Source: Methanomassiliicoccales archaeon (lineage in GTDB: Archaea > Thermoplasmatota > Thermoplasmata > Methanomassiliicoccales > UBA472). From it: a stretch of 7,622 nucleotides of DNA. The stretch lies in contig DUJZ01000028.1 of assembly GCA_013329565.1 (NCBI GenBank), positions 1 to 7,622 of the forward strand, read 5' to 3'. Of this stretch, positions 1-6,128 are shown piece after piece. The notes beneath the pieces were generated by a model. The model worked only from the letters and a program-made list of their open reading frames with translations, was not told the origin of the DNA and ran no database searches. The stretch's first letter is position 1, and each line of letters starts with the position of its first letter. The position numbers and the translations under genes are program-made.

Positions 1-1
1 C

Positions 2-3000
2 ACCCCCTGGACCCTGCCGGCCAATCTGGCGGTCGCGGCTCACCCGGACTTCGAGTACGTCAAGGTCCGTTACCGGCGCATCGGAGTCACCGACACGGTC
101 ATCATAATGAAGGGGCTGGAAGAGGAGATAAAGGCCCTCGGCGGCTGGGAGAAGTACGAGGTCCTGCAGACCATCCAGGGAGACGACCTGGTCGGTGTGG
201 AATACATAACTCCCTTCGTTGACGAGGTTCCCTATCAGTCGCAGGCCACCGGGAAATGGCTGCACAAGGTGCTTCCGTCGAAGACCGTCGAGGCGTCCAA
301 CACCGGACTGGTGCACATCGCCCCCGGCCACGGCCCCGAGGATTTCGAACTGGGAAAGGAGTTCGGCCTGGAGCCGTTCTGCCCTGTCGATGAGGCCGGG
401 GTGTACACCCCCTTGGTGGGAAGCAAGTACGTAGGCATGCACATCAAGAAGGCCAATCCAGAGCTGATCAAGGACCTGGAGGCCAAGGACCGCCTGTTCT
501 TCAGCGGCACCATAGAGCACCGTTTCGGACACTGTTGGCGCTGCAAATCACCTGTTCTGTTCCGAACCACCGATCAATGGTTCCTGAAGATCACCCAGGT
601 AAAGAACCAGATGCTGGAGGAGATCGAGAAGGTGCGCTGGACCCCCGACTGGGCCGGTTCCTCCCGCGAGTACGACTGGACCATGAACGCCCGCGACTGG
701 TGCATCTCCCGACAGAGGTACTGGGGCATACCTATCCCGGTATGGACCTGCTCCTGCGGCGAAATGAGGGTGGTCGGCATGACCGACGAGCTGAAGGGAG
801 CTGAAGGTTACGTTGAAGATATGGAGCTTCACCGCCCCTGGATAGACTCCGTGAAGCTGGTGTGCCCCAAGTGCGGCGGCAAGATGAGCCGCGTACCGGA
901 CGTTCTTGACGTGTGGTTCGATTCGGCCGTGGCCTCCTGGGCGCAGCTCGGATTCCCGAAGAAGCGGGATGCCTTCGAGCGCCTGTGGCCAGCCAAGCTC
1001 ATAGTTGAAGCTCACGATCAGACCCGCGGCTGGTTCTATTCGCAGTTGGCGGCCGGCGTGATCGCTTTCGGACGGGCGCCTTACGAATCGGTGCTCATGC
1101 ACGGCTGGATGCTGGATAGCCAGGGTCAGCCGATGTCCAAGAGCAAGGGCAACGTCGTCGAGCCGGGAAAGGTCATCAGGGAGCATGGTGCGGACGCCTT
1201 GCGCTTCTATCTGTTGAAAACATCCGCCCCCTGGGAGGACGTCTCCTTCCAGATGGAGGGCGTCAAGAACGCCCGCAAGACGCTGAACGTGTTCTGGAAC
1301 GTGGTCAACTTCGCCACGACCTACATGGCGATTGACCGCTTCGAGCCGCAGCGCATCACCAAGGAGGCCGTCCGAGCTCACCTGAACCAGGAGGACCTCT
1401 GGCTCATCTCCCGTACGGAGAAGCTCAAGAACGAGTTCACCCGACAGGTGAACGCCCTGGAGCTGCACAAGGCCGGGCGGGCGCTTGAGCAGTACATCCT
1501 GGACGACCTGTCCAGGTGGTACGTTAGATTGATCAGGGACCGCATGTGGAGCGAGGAGGGCGACGCCGGAAAGCTGGCCGCCTATCGCACACTGTACGAC
1601 GCGATCATGGACACGGCGCTGTTGCTCGCCCCGATATGTCCGCATCTGGCGGAAGAGGTCTACCGGCACATGGACGGTTCGAAGCCGACCGTGCACATGA
1701 TGGACTGGCCGAACAGCGACCTGACCAAGGTGGACGAGCGCCTGGAGAAGGCCATGTCCATGGTGCAGGAGATCGTGGACACTGTTACCCACGAGCGGCA
1801 GCTCAAGAACGTCAAGCTGCGCTGGCCGATGAAGAGGGTGGTCATAAAGGTCGACAGCAACGACTCCCTGATCTCGCTGAGGGCTTTGGAGGACATATTA
1901 AAGTCCCAGGCCAACGTGAAGAAGATCGAGTATGTCGGCACCGGCGAGGAATGGTCGGAGACCGTCCTCAACGTGGTCCCGAACCCCATGGCCATAGGTA
2001 AGGTCTATCGGCAATGGGCTTCCAAGATAGCGGTCCTGTTGCAGAGCCGCCCGGCCGGCCTGATCAAAGAGAGCATGCAGCGCGGCGAATATTCACTGGG
2101 TATCGAGGGACAGCTGGTGAAGATCGAACCGAACATGGTCTCCTTCACCGTCTCATTGCCCAAGGACGTCTACGCTGCAACGTTCAGCGGCGGCGAGCTC
2201 TACCTGGACTTCGAGGTTACCCGCGAGATAGAGGCGGAGGGCTTCTCCAGGGAGATCATCCGTCGGGTGCAGCAGACCCGCAAGGACCTGAAGCTGGACG
2301 TCGAGGAGTTCATCAAGGTGGAGATCCTCACGGACAGCAAGGTGGCCGAGTACGTCAAGATGTGGAAGCAGCACATCATGTCCGAGGTACGATCCAAATC
2401 ACTGGAGCTGGTCATGGAGGTGCACGGCGAACAGGTCGGCAAATGGGAGATAGAGGGGGAGACGGTGGAGATAGGCGTCTCCTCCATGAACCTGAAGGAC
2501 TCCATAAAGGAGCTGGCCAAGATACCGGGCATCACCGCCAAGGCCGCCGAGGCCCTGGTGGACGCAGGCGTGCGCACGGAGGCCGACCTCAAGCAGCTGG
2601 GCGAAGAGAGGATCGAGGAGATCACCAAGCTGCCCAAGGCCGACGTGCGCCGGGCGCTTCATCATTCCGATCGCAACGCCGAGGTGGGCAAGGCCGTCCA
2701 GGAAGGTACCGGCAAGACCATGGACAAGTCGGAGATAACGCCGTACCTTCTGCGCATCCCGCGCATGAACGAGCTCAAGGCGGAGATGCTCTACGACGCC
2801 GGATACGATTCGTTGGACCGGTTGCAATCGGCCGACAGGGACGAGCTGAAGAACGTTCCCGGGTTGGGAAGCAAGACCATCGACGAGATACTGAAATACG
2901 TGGCCGACGGAGGGTTCCAGCGATGTTCGGCCTGCTCGAAGTGCGGGCACGAGGTGACCGCCAAGGACCTGAACTGCCCTGATTGCGGCACCTCTCTACG

Positions 3001-3493
3001 CGTCGAGGCGGTGGAGGAGGAGCCGGAAGCACCGAAGGTCAACGGACTGCAGGACGGCTACAGCTATCTGATAAAGGACGACCGTTCCGACCGCTCGTAC
3101 GAGCTGTTCATGGAGCAGGTGAAGAAGGGCAAGCGCGGATTCTGCATCACCAGGAACTATCCGGTGAAGATCCGCAGCAAATACGATCTTGGCGAAACGC
3201 CGATCGTCTGGCTGAGCAACGTGGGCAAGGAGGACAGCCTGCGCCCCAAGGACCTGGAGAAGCTGAACTATTCGCTAGAACAGTTCCTGACCCAGGGGCA
3301 GGGCGTGGTGCTGCTGGATGGATTGGAGTATCTGATCACCAACAACAACTTCCTGACGGTGCTGCGGTTCGTGCAGTCGCTCAGGGACCAGGTGGCCATA
3401 AACAACTCCATAATGATGATGGTGCTGAACCCCTCCACTCTGGACGCCAACGAGCTGAACCTGCTGGAGAAGGAAATGGACGGGACCTTATAG
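2..3493 (+). CDS. ileS: Isoleucyl-tRNA synthetase, 5'-truncated by window, with HhH/zinc-ribbon/DUF835 C-terminal extension
   Basis: Class I synthetase that charges tRNA-Ile in the cytoplasm and edits mischarged Val. The reading frame is open from base 2, upstream of the first ATG (107), and begins TPWTLPAN, the threonine-rich motif of the CP1 editing domain, so the start and the HIGH motif lie to the left. Numbering visible residues from base 2: APGHGPEDF editing motif near 107-115; zinc-type cysteines C178/C181 and C250/C252/C288/C291; DVWFDS; KMSKS loop (MSKSK) from 378; then anticodon-binding and archaeal C-terminal domains to about 828. The canonical enzyme should end there, but the frame continues to residue 1163: helix-hairpin-helix units around IPGIT (841-845) and VPGLG (952-956), a zinc ribbon (C978, C981, C992, C995, with C975 beside it), and a DUF835-like domain from about 1019. 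It ends with TAG, the only TAG stop in the window. Synthetase identity is certain; the role of the tail is unknown. Confidence 0.97.
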   Translation, partial: TPWTLPANLAVAAHPDFEYVKVRYRRIGVTDTVIIMKGLEEEIKALGGWEKYEVLQTIQGDDLVGVEYITPFVDEVPYQSQATGKWLHKVLPSKTVEASNTGLVHIAPGHGPEDFELGKEFGLEPFCPVDEAGVYTPLVGSKYVGMHIKKANPELIKDLEAKDRLFFSGTIEHRFGHCWRCKSPVLFRTTDQWFLKITQVKNQMLEEIEKVRWTPDWAGSSREYDWTMNARDWCISRQRYWGIPIPVWTCSCGEMRVVGMTDELKGAEGYVEDMELHRPWIDSVKLVCPKCGGKMSRVPDVLDVWFDSAVASWAQLGFPKKRDAFERLWPAKLIVEAHDQTRGWFYSQLAAGVIAFGRAPYESVLMHGWMLDSQGQPMSKSKGNVVEPGKVIREHGADALRFYLLKTSAPWEDVSFQMEGVKNARKTLNVFWNVVNFATTYMAIDRFEPQRITKEAVRAHLNQEDLWLISRTEKLKNEFTRQVNALELHKAGRALEQYILDDLSRWYVRLIRDRMWSEEGDAGKLAAYRTLYDAIMDTALLLAPICPHLAEEVYRHMDGSKPTVHMMDWPNSDLTKVDERLEKAMSMVQEIVDTVTHERQLKNVKLRWPMKRVVIKVDSNDSLISLRALEDILKSQANVKKIEYVGTGEEWSETVLNVVPNPMAIGKVYRQWASKIAVLLQSRPAGLIKESMQRGEYSLGIEGQLVKIEPNMVSFTVSLPKDVYAATFSGGELYLDFEVTREIEAEGFSREIIRRVQQTRKDLKLDVEEFIKVEILTDSKVAEYVKMWKQHIMSEVRSKSLELVMEVHGEQVGKWEIEGETVEIGVSSMNLKDSIKELAKIPGITAKAAEALVDAGVRTEADLKQLGEERIEEITKLPKADVRRALHHSDRNAEVGKAVQEGTGKTMDKSEITPYLLRIPRMNELKAEMLYDAGYDSLDRLQSADRDELKNVPGLGSKTIDEILKYVADGGFQRCSACSKCGHEVTAKDLNCPDCGTSLRVEAVEEEPEAPKVNGLQDGYSYLIKDDRSDRSYELFMEQVKKGKRGFCITRNYPVKIRSKYDLGETPIVWLSNVGKEDSLRPKDLEKLNYSLEQFLTQGQGVVLLDGLEYLITNNNFLTVLRFVQSLRDQVAINNSIMMMVLNPSTLDANELNLLEKEMDGTL

Positions 3494-4261
3494 TCCCAGT
3501 ACGTCCAGCACCTTGCGGAAGCCGGGAACGGTGTCGTACCCCTCGAGCTCCGCAGGGTCCACCCAGGCGCACTCGGTGTGCTCCCAGTCCAGCCTTGCTT
3601 CCTCGTCCCCGACCTCGAACAGGAACGGATAGATGCTCCAGACGTAAATGCCGTCTCGTATGCGCAGCGTCTCCGCCCTCCCTTCCAGGCGGGCGGTGGT
3701 CATCCCGGTCTCTTCAACTATCTCCTTCAGGGCGGTCTCCTCCGGTCTCTCGCCACGCTCGATGAAACCGCTGACGGCGGCCCACTTACCCTTGTTGGTG
3801 CCTACCTTCTGGCTGCGCTTGAGGATGAGCATCTTCCCCTTGCGGCGGAGAACGCAGGTGACCACCCTCTTCTCCACCAGGTCCATCATGTCCAGCCCGT
3901 CGCCGATGACCACCGCCCTATCGCCGTCTCTGAGAAGGCTTATGTCGATGGAATCGATCATCGGCACCCCGGCCATGACCGCCCCGGTGGCTACGATCGT
4001 TTCGGCCTGAACGTTCACGATCGCCGCCGGCAGGTGGCCGTTCTTCTTGAGGTCCATTATGGTGTACGAGCCGACCGTGGAACCCTTCCCGTACGGGAAC
4101 ACCAGGATGCGGTTCTCGACGTTCTCCCCTTCCCGACCGGAGGCCACTGTCAGCAGACCGGTCTTGGGGTCGACGCCGCCGAGGAAGCTGAACGCCTCGT
4201 CCAGCACAAGCAGCCGTCCGATCGCCCTCCCTTTGAATATCTCCCGCCCCTTAAGCTTCAC
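3488..4261 (-). CDS. Phosphomevalonate dehydratase small subunit (DUF126/AcnX swivel domain) fused to a Nudix hydrolase
   Basis: Predicted 257 residues from a GTG start whose GTGA overlaps the TGA of the large-subunit gene by 4 bases; GGAG at 4270-4273 lies 8 bases upstream. Residues 1 to about 125 are the aconitase-X small/swivel domain: GRAIG (11-15), SFLGGVDPKTG (25-35), and FPYGKGSTVGSY (55-66), where S61 is the expected catalytic-type serine. With the large subunit it should dehydrate 5-phosphomevalonate to trans-anhydromevalonate 5-phosphate in the archaeal mevalonate pathway. Residues from about 131 to 257 form a full Nudix domain: G165, E171, K179-E180, E183-E184, G186 match the Nudix box except that the usual Arg is Lys. 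It ends EHTECAWVDP...YDTVPG, resembling an archaeal Nudix group I recall as fused to other proteins. The linker is only a few residues. The standard small subunit is about 130 residues, so the Nudix half is extra; its substrate cannot be read from sequence. The frame is open further upstream to 4486, but that part is a shadow of the large subunit. Confidence 0.92.
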   Translation of the reverse strand: MKLKGREIFKGRAIGRLLVLDEAFSFLGGVDPKTGLLTVASGREGENVENRILVFPYGKGSTVGSYTIMDLKKNGHLPAAIVNVQAETIVATGAVMAGVPMIDSIDISLLRDGDRAVVIGDGLDMMDLVEKRVVTCVLRRKGKMLILKRSQKVGTNKGKWAAVSGFIERGERPEETALKEIVEETGMTTARLEGRAETLRIRDGIYVWSIYPFLFEVGDEEARLDWEHTECAWVDPAELEGYDTVPGFRKVLDVLGL

Positions 4262-5424
4262 AGTATCAACTCCATGAGCTCGCGCCGGGAGCCGCAGAAC
4301 ACCTTCTGCGAGCAGAGCCCGGGAAGATAGGAACAGGCCTTGGCGGAATCGCTTGCGGTCACCTTGTGCCCGACCTCGATGGGCGCCACGACCATGCAGG
4401 TGTCGCAGAGCACCTTGCCGAAGCGCTCCAGCACCGCCCTCTCCTTGGGGCAGCGCAGCCAGATGCCTTTCGAAGTGCAGAACCACACCTCCACGTCGCC
4501 CTTCTTCTTCTTTCCGTCAAGGAACCCCGCCAGCTCCTTCATCTCCCTTTCCGAGAGGTGCGGGCAGCCGATGGCGATGAGGTCCGGTTTCGTCCCGGTA
4601 CGCAGGCGCCTCACGGTGTCCTCGATGTCCTGCCGGGTGATCTTGACCACCGGCAGCCCTTCCAACGATTCGGGCTGGTCCGGCGTGACCTTCTCCACCA
4701 TGAACATGGCCACCGACCCGGCCGCGGCCATGGCCGCCCCTAACGATTTAAGCCCGTTGACATCGCTGCCGAGACCGCGGAAGAACGGGATGCACGCCCC
4801 GAGCTTTCGCCCCACCGCATGGCCGACCAGGGACCATTCGTCCTTGGTTATGTCCTTATCCACCTCGACCACGTGAGTGGCCTTGCGGTTCTGGTCAAGA
4901 TGCAGGCCGTAGTTCGGGGTCCGTCCGGTGATGGCCGCGGCGAGCGCTCCCGGCCCCCCTTCCCGGTTCGTCCGCGCACCAAGGACGGAGTTGGCGAACG
5001 ATAGCGCCGAGGACTCCGCCCAGGCAATGTGATCGCCGACCTTGGGCCGGTTCGTCAATAAATAGGGGGTGCAGGTGCAGTTGACCTCCACACCCATCTT
5101 TTCGTATAGAGAAATAATGTGCATCTGCCTTTGGGCGAAATGCTCGTCCACGCCCATCTCCTTCCAGCGCTCGCCGTCCATGCCCATGGGGTTCAGGGTG
5201 GTGGGAACGGTAACTCTTCCGTCAGCAGCCATCTCCTCCAGGAAATCGATGCCGCCCTCGCCGATGGTCTTGTATGAAACACCGGAGAGGTGGGCGGAGG
5301 TGATGGGAATGAGACGATCGGCGCCATATATCGCACCCAAGGCCACCAAAAGCTCCATGGCCTTGCGCTTGGCCCTGCCCTCCTTGCCGGCCAGCATGGC
5401 CTGCTCCTCCGGAGTTAGTTGCAT
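4258..5424 (-). CDS. Phosphomevalonate dehydratase large subunit (aconitase X catalytic domain)
   Basis: Predicted 388-residue cytoplasmic iron-sulfur dehydratase; partner of the DUF126 small subunit encoded just downstream. Family motifs are clear: MQLTPEEQAMLAGKEG at the N-terminus, ITSAHLSGVSY (41-51), NCTCTPYL (115-122), the WAESSALSFANSVLGA block (135-150), RTNREGGP, YGLHLDQNR, IGCPHLS (285-291) and LCDTC (339-343). C116 or C118, C287 and C340 or C343 are candidate ligands of the [4Fe-4S] cluster; which are used is inferred. In archaea this family, characterised in Aeropyrum pernix, makes trans-anhydromevalonate 5-phosphate, the precursor of isopentenyl phosphate. Bacterial relatives dehydrate hydroxyprolines, but an archaeal host and mevalonate-type organisation favour phosphomevalonate. 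The ATG at 5424 is chosen because the frame further upstream runs into tRNA-Arg; residues before it do not look like the family. There is no clear Shine-Dalgarno, so the message may be leaderless. Confidence 0.93.
   Translation of the reverse strand: MQLTPEEQAMLAGKEGRAKRKAMELLVALGAIYGADRLIPITSAHLSGVSYKTIGEGGIDFLEEMAADGRVTVPTTLNPMGMDGERWKEMGVDEHFAQRQMHIISLYEKMGVEVNCTCTPYLLTNRPKVGDHIAWAESSALSFANSVLGARTNREGGPGALAAAITGRTPNYGLHLDQNRKATHVVEVDKDITKDEWSLVGHAVGRKLGACIPFFRGLGSDVNGLKSLGAAMAAAGSVAMFMVEKVTPDQPESLEGLPVVKITRQDIEDTVRRLRTGTKPDLIAIGCPHLSEREMKELAGFLDGKKKKGDVEVWFCTSKGIWLRCPKERAVLERFGKVLCDTCMVVAPIEVGHKVTASDSAKACSYLPGLCSQKVFCGSRRELMELIL
4270..4273 (-). promoter_or_regulatory. Shine-Dalgarno for the dehydratase small subunit, deciding its GTG start
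   Basis: GGAG on the minus strand, 8 bases before the GTG at 4261, inside the last codons of the large-subunit gene. It supports the GTG over any upstream start in the same frame and implies coupled translation of the two subunits, which are needed in equal amounts. Confidence 0.6.
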
Positions 5425-5443
5425 GTCCAGGAGAACAGGTTGG

Positions 5444-5451
5444 ATAGATAA
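5444..5451 (-). promoter_or_regulatory. Possible TATA box for the phosphomevalonate dehydratase genes
   Basis: TTATCTAT on the minus strand lies in the 53-base gap between the tRNA and the large-subunit ATG. A start about 26 bases downstream of its centre would fall at about the ATG (5424), consistent with a leaderless message and with the lack of a Shine-Dalgarno. The match is imperfect and no good BRE is seen, so read-through from the tRNA/ribosomal-protein operon is an alternative. Confidence 0.35.
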
Positions 5452-5477
5452 GAAGATGTTGGAATTGAGGGTTAAGG

Positions 5478-5551
5478 CGGGCCTGTGGGGATTTGAACCC
5501 CAGTTCGAAGCTCCGGAGGCTTCAGTGATATCCAAGCTACACTACAGGCCC
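5478..5551 (-). tRNA. tRNA-Arg, anticodon CCG
   Basis: A complete 74-base cloverleaf reads on the minus strand. Acceptor arms GGGCCTG and CAGGCCC pair fully. The D arm is GTG/CAC around a loop containing TTGG. The anticodon stem is GAAGC/GCTTC with loop CTCCGGA, giving anticodon CCG, which reads the Arg codon CGG. The variable loop has 4 bases. The T arm is TGGGG/CCCCA with loop TTCAAAT. The discriminator is G. CCA is not encoded in full, so it would be added after transcription. No intron is present. The gene sits between rps27ae and the dehydratase genes, all on the same strand, with 63 bases before it and 53 after. I see neither a convincing TATA box nor an oligo-T stretch of its own, so it may be cut out of a longer transcript. 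Confidence 0.96.
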
Positions 5552-5553
5552 GC

Positions 5554-5574
5554 GGTCATTGGAACACCATGACC
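5554..5574 (-). repeat. Short inverted repeat next to the tRNA 5' end
   Basis: Arms GGTCAT and ATGACC flank a 9-base centre and could form a 6-bp hairpin. On the minus-strand RNA it would end two bases before the first base of tRNA-Arg, between rps27ae and the tRNA. It could be a processing or attenuation element, or chance; the stem is short and no T tract follows. Confidence 0.35.
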
Positions 5575-5614
5575 TATCAGCCCGCCATCGTGGGAAGGGA
5601 AGATCGAGTCGCGC

Positions 5615-5809
5615 TCACTTCTTCTTGAACTCGGTGTATCCGCACTTGCCGCAGGACGTCCGGTCCTTGTGCTCGCCCATGAACACCCCAGGACCGCACT
5701 TGGGACAGCTCTTCTTCAACCGTTCCAGCTTCTCCCCCTTGGCCTGGTAGTAGTCCTTCTTTGCCGACGGGGTTTCCTTCTTGACCTCTTTCTTCTTGGG
5801 AGCAGCCAT
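5615..5809 (-). CDS. rps27ae: Small-subunit ribosomal protein S27ae
   Basis: A 64-residue zinc-binding protein of the archaeal 30S subunit. A basic N-terminus ([11 protein letters not shown]) is followed by the diagnostic zinc ribbon: [10 protein letters not shown] with C35 and C38, then HKDR and SCGKCGY with C53 and C56, and a Lys-rich tail. Unlike the eukaryotic protein it carries no ubiquitin fusion, as usual in archaea. The ATG at 5809 has GAGGTG (5816-5821) 6 bases upstream, overlapping the stop of rps24e, and the gap between the two genes is 10 bases. It is the last protein gene of the rpo7 operon before the tRNA. Confidence 0.97.
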   Translation of the reverse strand: MAAPKKKEVKKETPSAKKDYYQAKGEKLERLKKSCPKCGPGVFMGEHKDRTSCGKCGYTEFKKK

Positions 5810-5819
5810 GGTTCACACC

Positions 5820-6128
5820 TCACTTCTTCTTGCCCGCTTTCTTCGGCTCGGCGAGCCCGTTCCTGGCCTGGATGTAGTTCTTCTCGAACTTCTTGGCCGA
5901 ATCAGCGCTGCCGTACACCTTGGCGTACCCGGTGCTGACGCCCATTCCGAACTCGGTCTCCATGTGGTCGATGACGACCTTGTCCTTGCTTACCGCCAGG
6001 ACCTCCGCCAGCTTCGCCTTCACGTCGGCCCTCTTGGGAGAACCCTCTCCGCTGTGGTCCGCCTTGAAGTTGACCTCGGTGCGGTCCATCAGGGCGTTGG
6101 GCTTCTTGTTCTCGATCTCGATCTTCAC
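5820..6128 (-). CDS. rps24e: Small-subunit ribosomal protein S24e
   Basis: Predicted 102 residues from a GTG start. The N-terminal stretch KIEIENKKPNALMDRTEV and the later VSKDKVVIDHMETEFG and GYAKVYGSADSAKKFE are typical of archaeal S24e, and the protein ends in a Lys-rich tail (PKKAGKKK). The start is chosen because GTG at 6128 overlaps the TGA of the DUF359 gene as GTGA and follows a strong Shine-Dalgarno (6135-6140). The in-frame upstream extension to 6260 is a shadow of the DUF359 gene and has no S24e character. Part of the rpo7-spt4-DUF359-rps24e-rps27ae operon; translation is probably coupled to the kinase gene. Confidence 0.96.
   Translation of the reverse strand: MKIEIENKKPNALMDRTEVNFKADHSGEGSPKRADVKAKLAEVLAVSKDKVVIDHMETEFGMGVSTGYAKVYGSADSAKKFEKNYIQARNGLAEPKKAGKKK

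Noticed and set aside
548..1792. 414-codon open frame on the minus strand inside ileS
   Set aside because: It lies wholly antisense to well-conserved synthetase motifs, has His/Arg/Gly-rich low-complexity composition and no recognisable family; a GC-rich shadow.
2014..2982. 322-codon open frame on the plus strand in another frame of ileS
   Set aside because: Its composition is Gly/Arg-rich shadow sequence, and the overlapping synthetase frame has clear domains throughout.
3488..3875. Nudix domain as type I IPP isomerase
   Set aside because: Type I isomerase belongs to the Nudix superfamily, but its typical Cys- and Trp-containing active-site motifs are absent, and this domain has a near-standard hydrolase box.
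3494..4330. Open plus-strand frame continuing after the ileS TAG
   Set aside because: It is antisense to the conserved Nudix and DUF126 domains and shows no family signature; kept only as a read-through consideration.
4262..4486. N-terminal extension of the small subunit/Nudix frame
   Set aside because: It overlaps the large-subunit gene, has no DUF126 character, and a good GTG with Shine-Dalgarno exists at 4261.
5425..5535. N-terminal extension of the dehydratase large subunit
   Set aside because: It runs into the tRNA-Arg gene and does not resemble the family; the family-like N-terminus begins at the ATG at 5424.
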